DNA of 64,000 bases from Bacteroides sp. (GTDB lineage Bacteria > Bacteroidota > Bacteroidia > Bacteroidales > Bacteroidaceae). The DNA is taken from the NCBI GenBank assembly GCA_021201335.1, contig JAJQFD010000009.1, positions 1-64,000 on the forward strand, written 5' to 3'. The notes beneath the pieces are model-generated. The model worked only from the letters and a program-made list of their open reading frames with translations. It made no database searches and was not told the DNA's origin. This document shows, one piece after another, positions 7,870 through 16,418 of the stretch; position 1 is the first letter of the stretch, and every line of letters starts with the position of its first letter. Position numbers and translations under genes: made by a program.

Positions 7870-9444
7870 GTGACGAGCGAACTAGTAGTAGATGTACAGC
7901 CCAAAGAAGTATCTATCGCTCTTCTGGAAGACAAAAGCCTGGTGGAACTTCAAAGCGAAGGAAGGAATGTTTCCTTTTCTGTGGGCAATATGTATTTAGG
8001 CCGTGTCAAGAAATTGATGCCGGGACTAAATGCTTGCTTCGTGGACGTTGGTTACGAGAAAGACGCTTTTCTTCATTATTTAGACCTGGGACCTCAATTT
8101 AACTCACTGGAAAAGTTTATCAAACAAACTTTAAGCGACAAGAAAAAATTAGCAAACATTGCCAAAGCTACCCTGTTACCTGACCTGGAAAAAGACGGGA
8201 CGATTGCCAATACCCTAAAGGTAGGACAGGAAGTGATTGTGCAAATTGCCAAGGAACCAATCTCAACTAAAGGCCCACGGTTGACTTCCGAAATCTCTTT
8301 TGCCGGAAGATACCTAGTGCTGATTCCTTTTAATGATAAGGTTTCCGTATCGCAAAAAATTAAATCAAGCGAAGAACGCGCGCGCCTGAAACAGCTGCTT
8401 CAAAGCATCAAACCCAAAAACTTTGGGGTAATTGTTCGTACAGTAGCAGAAGGAAAACGGGTAGCTGAGCTTGATGGAGAGCTTAAAGTATTGCTGAAAC
8501 ATTGGGAAGAAACAATGGTAAAGGTGCAAAAGGCCTCAAAGTATCCTGCGTTAATTTACGAGGAAACAAGTCGGGCTGTAGCCATGCTCCGCGACCTATT
8601 TAACCCATCTTTTGAAAATATCTACGTCAACGATGAGACAGTTTATCATGAAATCAAAGATTATGTTACGCTCATCGCGCCCGAACGGGCTGAGATTGTA
8701 AAACGTTACAAAGGGCAGCTTCCTATTTTTGATAACTTTGCCATAACAAAACAGATTAAATCTTCATTTGGAAAAACCGTCTCTTACAAGAGTGGCGCCT
8801 ACCTAATTATTGAACATACGGAAGCCCTGCATGTGGTGGATGTAAACAGTGGCAATCGAATTAAAAATGCCAATGGTCAGGAGGCGAACGCACTGGAAGT
8901 AAACCTGGGTGCAGCCGACGAATTGTCACGCCAGTTAAGATTAAGAGATATGGGAGGCATCATTGTTATAGACTTCATCGATATGAGCGATCCCGCCAAT
9001 CGGCAGAAAGTATACGAACGGATGACCACCAATATGCAGAAAGACCGAGCAAGACATAATATTCTGCCACTCAGCAAATTTGGACTGATGCAGATTACCC
9101 GTCAAAGAGTACGCCCGGCTATGGATGTAAATACTACAGAAGTCTGCCCCACATGTTTTGGCAAGGGCAGAATTAAATCATCCATCCTTTTTACCGACAC
9201 TTTAGAGAGTAAAATTGATTACCTGGTCAATAAATTGAATGTTAAGAAATTCTCGTTACACGTTCACCCGTATATTGCAGCTTACATTAATCAGGGCTTT
9301 ATATCCCTGAAATGCAAGTGGAGATTTAAATACGGTTTTGGACTTAAAATTATTCCGAGTCAAAAACTTGCCTTCCTGGAATACAAATTCTATGATTCCA
9401 CAGGTGAAGAAATTGATATGAAGGAAGAATTAGACAACAAGTAA
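7870..9444 (+). CDS. rng: ribonuclease E/G family protein
   Basis: Endoribonuclease of the RNase G type, acting in rRNA maturation and mRNA decay. The 524-residue length matches RNase G rather than the long RNase E. Order: short N-terminal strand, S1 domain from about residue 37 (VGNMYLGRVKKLMPGLNACFVDVGYEKDAFLHY), RNase H-like and DNase I-like catalytic core with the acidic HVVDVNSGN and IIVIDFIDM motifs, and the CPTCFGKG zinc-link for dimers. GTG is used as start because the conserved SELVVDVQP opening follows it directly. Confidence 0.93.
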   Translation: MTSELVVDVQPKEVSIALLEDKSLVELQSEGRNVSFSVGNMYLGRVKKLMPGLNACFVDVGYEKDAFLHYLDLGPQFNSLEKFIKQTLSDKKKLANIAKATLLPDLEKDGTIANTLKVGQEVIVQIAKEPISTKGPRLTSEISFAGRYLVLIPFNDKVSVSQKIKSSEERARLKQLLQSIKPKNFGVIVRTVAEGKRVAELDGELKVLLKHWEETMVKVQKASKYPALIYEETSRAVAMLRDLFNPSFENIYVNDETVYHEIKDYVTLIAPERAEIVKRYKGQLPIFDNFAITKQIKSSFGKTVSYKSGAYLIIEHTEALHVVDVNSGNRIKNANGQEANALEVNLGAADELSRQLRLRDMGGIIVIDFIDMSDPANRQKVYERMTTNMQKDRARHNILPLSKFGLMQITRQRVRPAMDVNTTEVCPTCFGKGRIKSSILFTDTLESKIDYLVNKLNVKKFSLHVHPYIAAYINQGFISLKCKWRFKYGFGLKIIPSQKLAFLEYKFYDSTGEEIDMKEELDNK

Positions 9445-9587
9445 AATAAAAGGGTGTGTGAAAAGCCGTGGACACTAAAAAAACCGTTTGATATAAAATA
9501 ATCTCTCTACTGATAGCTCTCAGAGAGGTAAGATTTAAAGATGAATGGTTTTTGAGTAGACTCGATTTTTTACACGCCCTTTTTATT
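9445..9587. repeat. 143-bp inverted-repeat (MITE-like) element
   Basis: Terminal arms at 9445-9464 and 9566-9587 match as AATAAAAGGGTGTGTGAAAA against the complement of the right end, with few mismatches. A second small hairpin (CTCTCTACTGATAGCTCTCAGAGAG is the region 9505-9529) sits inside. It may end RNase G transcripts, be a miniature transposable element, or both. Confidence 0.45.
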
Positions 9588-9786
9588 CATCTCTATAACC
9601 GCCACAATAGATAATTTTCCCCCATTTTCTCATGTATATCTCACCACTTCCAATATTTTCAAAAAGAGGAGTGCCTGTCCCAGAACCATCTGCAATTACA
9701 TGATTTCCTGCCCTTCCGAGGCAACCCCAATCCAGTGTATCATTCAATTTAATGATACCATAAATACCATAATCTTTATAATACAT
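9583..9786 (-). CDS. small hypothetical protein, doubtful
   Basis: A 67-residue frame with fairly balanced composition (rich in Gly, Tyr and Ile). The frame is open for about 15 more codons upstream without an ATG, and its stop codon lies inside the right arm of the inverted-repeat element, so it may be a fragment of a larger broken gene. I recognise no family. Confidence 0.25.
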   Translation of the reverse strand: MYYKDYGIYGIIKLNDTLDWGCLGRAGNHVIADGSGTGTPLFENIGSGEIYMRKWGKIIYCGGYRDE

Positions 9787-9859
9787 AAAAATAGATCCAG
9801 GAATGCATAGGGTAAATTGACTTTTCTACTTTTTTCTTTACCACTGTTTTATATTCGAC

Positions 9860-9951
9860 AGGATGTGCATCTTATACTCTACAGGATGCACGTCTTGTAT
9901 ACGATAGGATGTACATCTTATACATGACAAGATGTACATCCTGTCAGATAC
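9860..9951. repeat. tandem array, 4 x 23 bp
   Basis: Four units start at 9860, 9883, 9906 and 9929, exactly 23 bp apart. The third is closest to a consensus, opening AGGATGTACATCTTATAC. Each contains a palindromic GATGTACATC-like core. No gene overlaps it. Function is unknown; the contiguous units lack separate spacers, so it is not a CRISPR array. Confidence 0.8.
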
Positions 9952-10042
9952 TTTAAGGCTAAAAATAAAAGGGAGTAAAGAGTTTAAATAAAAAGATTAC
10001 ACCAATCTAATCATAAATAATAGAATAGAGTCTATATCACTT

Positions 10043-11085
10043 TCAAGAATCCAGAATATGTTCCTGATCGCTTTCTGGTTCGAAAACCGGTAATTTTTCT
10101 TTTTTATTTCCCACATTAATCAAAGCTAATCCAATTACAATCCAGATCAGCTCCCTGATACGGGTTAACAATGCCGTGTATACTCCATAGGCTCCTGATA
10201 TGGACAGTCTACCTACCGCAAGAGCAAATCCTCCTTCACGTCCTCCCAGTTGCATTGGTAAAAAGAAAAGCAGGTTGGCAAATAAAGAAGAGAAAGCCAT
10301 AATCAAGATACAATCCCAGAAACTAACATCTGTAGTCAGAATATTTAATATCAGCCAGATTTCCAGACATGAAACTATGCGGGCAGCAAACTCCAATGAC
10401 AGAGCAGAATAAAAAGTCCGTTTACGTCGTTGGTGAAGTAAAGCTATTTGATCATCAATTGTTTGCAGTTTATCATGGTATTTCTCCGTAAACTTAGTCG
10501 CATATTTCCTGAGAAAAGGAATTTTACTGCAAAAGCGCATAACTGCCACGGTGAGGCCATGTTTATACCCCCGGATAAAAAGAATGGCAAAAAGCAGGCA
10601 AAACAACGTGATAAATCCTAATATAATTCCCATTACGAAATTTACCGGATACAAGCAGATATAAAGTACAACAGAAAACAACCATAAACAAAAATGCGAA
10701 GAAATATGCATCATTACATATAAAATCACGGAAGATGTAGCCCTTTCAACCCCAACGTATGATTTGAGTTCCATAATGCGATAAGGTCCCCCCCCATTAG
10801 TCCGACGGGTGTAGCATAATTGAGTGCAAAACCGGAAACGGTAAATTTATATAGTTTTAAAAAAGGTACATAACTTTTCTTTCCATCTTTAATTATCTCA
10901 TACCAGGAAAGAGTATTAATCATGTAAACAAAGAACCGCAATAAAACAATCAGGGGAAAATAGTAACCGGCCCGTTTCAGATTTTCCCACAACTCTTTAT
11001 AATCCATATCGAATGTGAACATCATAATAAGGACAGTCACAATTCCAAAACCTAGAAAAATATTACGATATGCATTTTTTTTCAT
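10043..11085 (-). pseudogene. LPG-synthase-TM/flippase-like membrane protein, frameshifted
   Basis: An integral membrane protein of the lysylphosphatidylglycerol synthase transmembrane (UPF0104/AglD-like) family, putative lipid flippases or glycolipid-linked proteins. The N-terminal part (from 11085) and C-terminal part (to 10043) are in different frames, meeting at a run of eight G on the minus strand (10788-10795). Nine G restores the conserved TPVGLMGGGPYRIMELK region, matching the family's GGEPxR motif. Intact it is about 347 residues with multiple helices. The start MKKNAY at 11085 nearly overlaps the stop of the PAP2 gene, so it is the last gene of the inositol-lipid operon. The shift is probably a sequencing error. 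Confidence 0.75.
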
Positions 11086-11086
11086 G

Positions 11087-12025
11087 TCATGCTTTAATAT
11101 ATCCGGCATATCTAGAAACAAAACGATGGAAAGCCGGGATTTTCATCAAACCTTTTTCAAAAACAAAGATCCCCAATAAAGCGCATGTAATGCCTAACAA
11201 TACGTCAATAATATAATGATGGCAGGAATAAATAGCCGTCGCCCAAATTCCAACCATTAAAATACATAAAAGGGAAATAAAGGCCCAATGGCATTTTTTC
11301 ACAATAGCATAAAAAACAGCTACTACCATATAGGCCGCATGTAGTGAAGGTACTGCTGCAAAAACATTCGAATTCCTATTATATATAGAATCAAAAACAG
11401 TTATGTTTAAAAGTTCATCAAAACGTGCCAGCCCGGCAGCATTTCCGGGAGTATCCAGAATAGGACTAAATCCATAGTTCATCGCATACCAGGGTGGTGC
11501 GGCCGGATGAATGTAATAACCAGCAAACCCGATTAAATTGACCAACAAAAACACAAGTGAAAAATGCAAAAAAAGTTTCCGGTCGTTCTTAAAATAAAGC
11601 CATAAACCAAAAGCAATCGGAACAGGCACCCAGGTCAGGTAAAAGATACCTGCAAAAAAGTCGGCAACGGAATTGTGATGTAATGCAAAAAATTCACAGG
11701 GAATCAATCTCTTCCCATCAACCAAAACGCCAAACCAAGTCTTTTCTAGTTCATAGAGCCCCTGTATATCAATAGCATTTACCATATAGTTCGGATAAAC
11801 CCGCAGCCAGTCATAAGATACACCAAAAATAATAAAAGGCAATACCGCAACAGCCAATTTACGGGACTTCTCGCTCAGAAAGAAGCAAATTAGGAAAACT
11901 GCCGCTATAAGGTAGTGTTCCGGACGAAGACCTATAAAAGCAGCAGTAGAAAACAAAAACAAAAGGGTACACCCTAAAACAATAAATGCTTCCTTACGGG
12001 TAGGAAGCCATGTCGATTTTACCAT
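11087..12025 (-). CDS. PAP2-family inositol phosphosphingolipid synthase, probable
   Basis: A 312-residue polytopic protein with the Aur1/PAP2_3 motifs: PSLHAAYM near residue 230 and SCHHYIIDV near residue 280, the paired catalytic His/Asp of lipid phosphatase and phosphotransferase enzymes. Its place directly after a PI-phosphate synthase, GtrA, PgpA and inositol-3-phosphate synthase matches the B. thetaiotaomicron BT_1522-BT_1526 cluster, where (from memory) this protein moves phosphoinositol from phosphatidylinositol onto ceramide. It likely acts in the inner membrane with the active site facing the periplasm. Substrate is inferred from synteny; a plain PAP2 phosphatase is the alternative. 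Confidence 0.8.
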   Translation of the reverse strand: MVKSTWLPTRKEAFIVLGCTLLFLFSTAAFIGLRPEHYLIAAVFLICFFLSEKSRKLAVAVLPFIIFGVSYDWLRVYPNYMVNAIDIQGLYELEKTWFGVLVDGKRLIPCEFFALHHNSVADFFAGIFYLTWVPVPIAFGLWLYFKNDRKLFLHFSLVFLLVNLIGFAGYYIHPAAPPWYAMNYGFSPILDTPGNAAGLARFDELLNITVFDSIYNRNSNVFAAVPSLHAAYMVVAVFYAIVKKCHWAFISLLCILMVGIWATAIYSCHHYIIDVLLGITCALLGIFVFEKGLMKIPAFHRFVSRYAGYIKA

Positions 12026-12035
12026 GTTGAATTCT

Positions 12036-12704
12036 TTATTTGCTGTTATTCATCACTTTACGAGAATAATTCAACCTTCCGAAAGCTGTAATATTTGAAA
12101 AAAAAGCTACTAAAATTAAAGGTACTACAAAAATCCAGATAACCCATGAAGCATCTGGCGCAAAATAATAAGCAATACCACATCCCCACGCACCTGCTCC
12201 GGTAAGTACAACACGTTCCGGACGTTGCATGAAACCACCTTTGCACTCAATACCTAATCCTTCTGCCCGGGCCCTGACATAGCTTACCATCATGGAACCA
12301 ATCAAAGCAATGATAGCTATCAATCCAAACAAAAAATATCGATAATACATAAAATAGTATATAATTCCTCCCAGGACTACCAATTCACTATATCTGTCTA
12401 ATACGGAATCGAACATGGCTCCAAACTTGGAAGACATTTGTCCGATCCGTGCCACTTGGCCATCGAGCATATCAAACAATCCGGCAAATAAAATAAGAAA
12501 GCCTCCCCAACCAAGATAAGAGAAATTACCGGCATCATCACCAAAAGCTCCGCCCACAATGATACCTGCGGCTACCAGGTTAAGCAAAAAGCCAATGGTA
12601 GTTACGGTATTAGGCGTTATTCCTATTTTTATCATCCCGCGGACGGGCGAATCAATAATTTTATAAATAAGTTGTTGTGCGTAGTCTCTAGCTCTCATTA
12701 TCAC
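12036..12704 (-). CDS. CDP-alcohol phosphatidyltransferase, probable PI-phosphate synthase
   Basis: Joins CDP-diacylglycerol and inositol phosphate to make phosphatidylinositol phosphate. The 222-residue membrane protein shows the complete signature D78-xx-D81-G82-xx-A85-R86 ... G95-xxx-D99-xxx-D103, with about six hydrophobic helices. Substrate choice is inferred from the operon: inositol-3-phosphate synthase is its first gene and a PgpA-like phosphatase sits upstream. It follows the GtrA gene by 3 nt and precedes the PAP2 gene by 10 nt. Confidence 0.88.
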   Translation of the reverse strand: MIMRARDYAQQLIYKIIDSPVRGMIKIGITPNTVTTIGFLLNLVAAGIIVGGAFGDDAGNFSYLGWGGFLILFAGLFDMLDGQVARIGQMSSKFGAMFDSVLDRYSELVVLGGIIYYFMYYRYFLFGLIAIIALIGSMMVSYVRARAEGLGIECKGGFMQRPERVVLTGAGAWGCGIAYYFAPDASWVIWIFVVPLILVAFFSNITAFGRLNYSRKVMNNSK

Positions 12705-12707
12705 ATT

Positions 12708-13232
12708 TTAAAAGGTTTGTGGTTTATTATTCTTCCACAAAGAATTTCTTATATCGATATTTTTATAGACAAATAATCGGTGCATCTGATAGTTCCAGAA
12801 AAAACCTACCAGCAAGGATACAATAATTTTAGGAATTATAAAAAAGTCATTCACAAAAGGTTCAATCAGTTTTCTCAACCAGGATAATTTCATAAAAGTT
12901 TCGGTCATAAAATAAGTACCGGATGTATTCAAAGCAATACTGCCTGTCCAAACCAACGCATATTTTATACCTACATGCAACTTTTTACATTCTTTGGATT
13001 TGAAGGTCCACGAATAATTCACGGAACAATTGACAATTCCACCGCAAACAGAACCTATAAAAGTAGCATATAAATAAAACACACCAAACAATTTTACTAA
13101 TAGTACGGTTGTTGCAAAATCCACGATTGACGCCGCCTGGGAAGAGAATTGTGCTCTTATAAACATAAAAACGCCATTGCTACCCGAAATGTTTTTTCCT
13201 AACTTTTTTAGCCAATTGCCCATCTGATACAT
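12708..13232 (-). CDS. GtrA-like family membrane protein
   Basis: A small (174 aa, or 171 from the ATG at 13223) membrane protein of the GtrA/DPMS3 family, with four hydrophobic segments and the typical N-terminal RAQFSSQAASIVDFATTVLL helix and a C-terminal VSLLVGFFWNYQMHRLFVY stretch. Members are linked to flipping polyprenyl-phosphate sugars or to cell-surface glycolipids. It overlaps the end of the PgpA gene by up to 25 nt, showing tight translational coupling. Its role in the inositol-lipid operon is not established. Confidence 0.88.
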   Translation of the reverse strand: MYQMGNWLKKLGKNISGSNGVFMFIRAQFSSQAASIVDFATTVLLVKLFGVFYLYATFIGSVCGGIVNCSVNYSWTFKSKECKKLHVGIKYALVWTGSIALNTSGTYFMTETFMKLSWLRKLIEPFVNDFFIIPKIIVSLLVGFFWNYQMHRLFVYKNIDIRNSLWKNNKPQTF

Positions 13233-13669
13233 ACTAACAAAATAAGGCTGTAAATTCCAGCCAGAATATCATCCATCATTACTCCCAGTCCACCTTTCAA
13301 GCTTTCCATTTTCCGGATGCCAAAAGGTTTAAAGATATCAAATAGTCGGAAAAGTACAAAAGCAATTACGATTTGATACAAATTTCCCTCAGCTACTCCA
13401 AGTAATGCAATCCATACTCCTACCATTTCATCTACTACCACCCGGGAAGGATCTTCTCCCCAGATTTTCTCAAGGGCATTCGTAGCCCAGATACCTGCAA
13501 AAGTGAAAACAACAATTAAAGCAATAGTTATCCACCATAACAGATTAAATGATAGTAATAAAGACAGAATGCCCCAGATGATAGTGGCCAGAAGGGCCCC
13601 CATCGTACCTGGAGCAAAAGGTATTAAGCCTGAGCCAAAGCCCGTAGCTATTATTTTCTGTATTTTCAT
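13208..13669 (-). CDS. PgpA-like phosphatase, probable phosphatidylinositol-phosphate phosphatase
   Basis: A 153-residue membrane phosphatase of the PgpA family. Visible signature: N-terminal ATGFGSGLIPFAPGTMGAL, a central VVVDEMVGVWIAL segment and FRLFDIFKPFGIRKME. PgpA classically dephosphorylates phosphatidylglycerophosphate. In this operon, between inositol-3-phosphate synthase and the PI-phosphate synthase, it more likely removes phosphate from phosphatidylinositol phosphate, as reported for B. thetaiotaomicron (memory). The start at 13669 (MKIQK) is chosen because the upstream in-frame ATG adds 22 non-conserved residues. Confidence 0.87.
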   Translation of the reverse strand: MKIQKIIATGFGSGLIPFAPGTMGALLATIIWGILSLLLSFNLLWWITIALIVVFTFAGIWATNALEKIWGEDPSRVVVDEMVGVWIALLGVAEGNLYQIVIAFVLFRLFDIFKPFGIRKMESLKGGLGVMMDDILAGIYSLILLVCIRWAIG

Positions 13670-13795
13670 TCTCTCTGAGAAATTGGAAGAGAGAAAAAGT
13701 TGTCTGAAATATAGTGGAATAATCACCCGGAACAAAACATCGATTTATTCCGAATGACTTGATTCATTATTCAAACAGATTTACTCCCCTTATTA

Positions 13796-15094
13796 TCAAT
13801 CTAAGTAGTCGAGGGTTTCTTCTCCGATCATTTTACGGAGTGTATTCTTTAGCTTGGTATATTGGATAAATAAGTCATGCTCCGGAACGTGTTCAAAATC
13901 GTGCATCGGGCTCTTGAAATAGAATGATAACCAATCCTGTATTCCACTCATACCCGCTCTTTGAGCCAAGTCAACAAATAAAACCAAATCCAAGCATAAA
14001 GGGGCTGCCAGAATTGAATCACGACAAAGGAAATCAACCTTCAACTGCATCGGATAGCCCATCCATCCTATCAAGTCGATGTTATCCCATCCTTCTTTGT
14101 TGTCTTTGCGAGGCGGATAATAATTAATACGAACTTTGTGATAGATATTTCCATATAAATCAGGATATAATTCCGGTTGCAGAATCGTATCAATCACCGA
14201 TAACTTGCTCACTTCTTTGGTCTTGAAGGAATCCGGATCATCCAATACTTCTCCGTCACGATTACCTAAAATATTGGTAGAGAACCAGCCGCTTAGACCT
14301 AACATACGGGTTTTAAGCATGGGGGCCAGCACTGTTTTAATCATGGTTTGTCCTGTTTTGAAGTCTTTGCCACCAATAGCTACACCTTTTTGTTTGGCAA
14401 ATTCCCATAAAGCAGGTGTATCCACACAAAGATTGGGAGCACCCATCAAGAAAGGAGCACCTTCAGCGATTGAAGCGTAAGCGTAACACATACTTGGAGA
14501 TACTTTTTCTTCCTTATTTTCTTTCATGGCTTTTTCAAGGTCAGCTACAGACTGGTGTTCATCGCATAATGGCAAATAAATCTCAGTGCTAGCTGCCCAA
14601 ATTACCACAACTCTCTCACAACCGTTCACTTGCTTAAAATCACGGATATCCTGACGAATTTGTTCCACCAGATCCCATCGATTAGACGCTTTTTTTGCAT
14701 GAGTACCATTCAACCGCTTTACCCAATTCTGGTCAAAAGCAGCAGGCATTGGTTTGATAGCGACCAATTCATCCTTCACACCATTCAGGTCTTTTTCATT
14801 TAAAACCTCTGCGTGAACAGCTGCATCATAAACATTTTCAGGAAAAATATCCCAACCGCCAAACACCAGATCATTTAGGTCAGTTAATGGAACAATATCT
14901 TTTATCTTGGGAAAATTGTTTTCACTTCTTTTGCCTAAACGAATAGTAGCTAGTTGAGTTATTGAACCGATGGGTTTTGACAACCCTTTACGTACAGCCA
15001 ATGTTCCAACAACAAAAGTTGTGGAGACGGCGCCACCTAGTCCTACTACCAAAACCCCTAGTTTACCGGTAGCAGGCTTAATTTCATTTCTCAT
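13796..15094 (-). CDS. ino1: inositol-3-phosphate synthase (MIPS)
   Basis: NAD-dependent conversion of glucose-6-phosphate to myo-inositol-3-phosphate, the first step of inositol-lipid synthesis. The 432-residue protein has the N-terminal Rossmann motif LVVGLGGAVSTT and the C-terminal catalytic features of the family, including GGKDFKTGQT and the FFxxILGNxDG-like GWFSTNILGNRDGE. It heads a compact minus-strand operon; the next gene begins 126 bp downstream. Confidence 0.95.
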   Translation of the reverse strand: MRNEIKPATGKLGVLVVGLGGAVSTTFVVGTLAVRKGLSKPIGSITQLATIRLGKRSENNFPKIKDIVPLTDLNDLVFGGWDIFPENVYDAAVHAEVLNEKDLNGVKDELVAIKPMPAAFDQNWVKRLNGTHAKKASNRWDLVEQIRQDIRDFKQVNGCERVVVIWAASTEIYLPLCDEHQSVADLEKAMKENKEEKVSPSMCYAYASIAEGAPFLMGAPNLCVDTPALWEFAKQKGVAIGGKDFKTGQTMIKTVLAPMLKTRMLGLSGWFSTNILGNRDGEVLDDPDSFKTKEVSKLSVIDTILQPELYPDLYGNIYHKVRINYYPPRKDNKEGWDNIDLIGWMGYPMQLKVDFLCRDSILAAPLCLDLVLFVDLAQRAGMSGIQDWLSFYFKSPMHDFEHVPEHDLFIQYTKLKNTLRKMIGEETLDYLD

Positions 15095-15125
15095 GTCTCT
15101 TTTTATATTAAAATTAAATTAAACG

Positions 15126-15133
15126 CAAAAATA
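15126..15133 (-). promoter_or_regulatory. candidate -7 box for the inositol-lipid operon
   Basis: On the minus strand TATTTTTG fits the TAnnTTTG -7 element, about 30 bp before the ino1 start. A TTTG lies 24 bp further upstream, slightly beyond the usual 19-21 bp spacing, so the pair is plausible but not certain. Confidence 0.35.
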
Positions 15134-15362
15134 TGGAATAACATCTTATACCGTGTTCAAATACGTAAAATAAATTGGGATAAAGCTAGTACATTTCAAT
15201 CATTTTAACAATACACCATATATGAAAGTACCATAGAAGAAACAAAAAAAAGAGCGAAATGTTTTCGATTTTCTTAAAGCTCTTTCATTTTCTGTAACAA
15301 CCAGCATTGTTTTTCAAACCTTTCTCACTTTCATACGTTATTAGATACAAAAGAAAGAAAAA

Positions 15363-16418
15363 ATGAGAACACCTACACTTTTAGTAATTTTAATTTGTTT
15401 TATTTTATCTGCATCTGCACAAGATAAAATCCTGAATGTTGGTCTTAACTTCCGTACAGATTATAACATTATCCTTAACAATCATGAAAAAACAACCCGG
15501 GATATTAATCTAAACACACTTAAACTAATCTTTTATGGCACCCTACATAGAGGGATTACCTATAAAATACAACAACGCTTAAATGATTCCTGGTATCTGG
15601 AAAGTGACAAATATACATCTAGCCTGGAAGACGCATGGATAAATTTTATGCTTGGAAAATCCAAATGGGATATTACAGTTGGCAAGCAAGATATTATGTT
15701 CGGTACCTTCGAAAGTCTGTATGATCCCAGTGATATGTATTTAATTTCAATGGTATTTAATAACTTCAACAGGAGCCAGGTAGGGATAGCTGCCCGTCAT
15801 ACCTGGAGTGAGGGAAACAGACTTAGTTTCCAGATATCTAATATTGCTGGAGAGCAGCTGTCTTACGATGAACATCATTCATTTGCTTATACGGTTAATG
15901 CTTCCAAAACTTTCTTTGATGATGTGCTATGGACCACTTTAGGTTATTCACTTATCCAGAGTGGTAATAGTCGCTTTTTCCACTGGTTCACCTTTGGAAG
16001 TCAGTTGAAAGTAAAGAAATTATTTATCGAATTGGATGCTTATGCCGGTCGGTATCGTCAGAATATGACTTTTGATACCTCCCTGGATAATTTCCGGGAA
16101 TCAGATAACTTTTCAGCTACAATCGGTGAACGTTACCAGATTCGGAAATTCAATATCTTTACCAAATTTTCTATTGATTATCAAAAAGATGTTTTGGAAA
16201 AGAGCTTGAGCAAAAGAAGTTATGGGGTCGCAGTCGGAACAGAATACTATCCAATTGACGGGCAAAACCTGCGAATCCACGCTGCCTATCGACTACGACA
16301 CAATCATTATGGAGATATGTGGCTGAATACCTCAGGAAATGAGATCATCAACCAATTCATTGTGGGATTAAAATGGGAGTTGGATTTAGGACGATTACTT
16401 ACTACCTTAGGGAAATAG
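15363..16418 (+). CDS. outer-membrane porin-like beta-barrel protein
   Basis: A 351-residue secreted protein: Sec signal peptide (MRTPTLLVILICFILSASA, cut before QD), then alternating hydrophobic strands with many aromatic residues, as in phosphate-selective (OprO/OprP-type) or alginate-type porins. The VGKQDIMFGTFESLYDPSDMY segment is typical of this porin group. The substrate is unknown. It is divergent from ino1, and its end overlaps the convergent histidine kinase gene by 12 bp. Confidence 0.65.
   Translation: MRTPTLLVILICFILSASAQDKILNVGLNFRTDYNIILNNHEKTTRDINLNTLKLIFYGTLHRGITYKIQQRLNDSWYLESDKYTSSLEDAWINFMLGKSKWDITVGKQDIMFGTFESLYDPSDMYLISMVFNNFNRSQVGIAARHTWSEGNRLSFQISNIAGEQLSYDEHHSFAYTVNASKTFFDDVLWTTLGYSLIQSGNSRFFHWFTFGSQLKVKKLFIELDAYAGRYRQNMTFDTSLDNFRESDNFSATIGERYQIRKFNIFTKFSIDYQKDVLEKSLSKRSYGVAVGTEYYPIDGQNLRIHAAYRLRHNHYGDMWLNTSGNEIINQFIVGLKWELDLGRLLTTLGK

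Noticed and set aside
9860..9951. Possible CRISPR array
   Set aside because: The repeated part and the period coincide (23 bp, no distinct spacers), only four units, and no cas genes nearby. Same for 32983-33074.
15240..15295. AAAGAGC/GCTCTTT stem between ino1 and the porin gene
   Set aside because: Short stem with a long loop between divergent genes; too weak to call a terminator or regulatory RNA.
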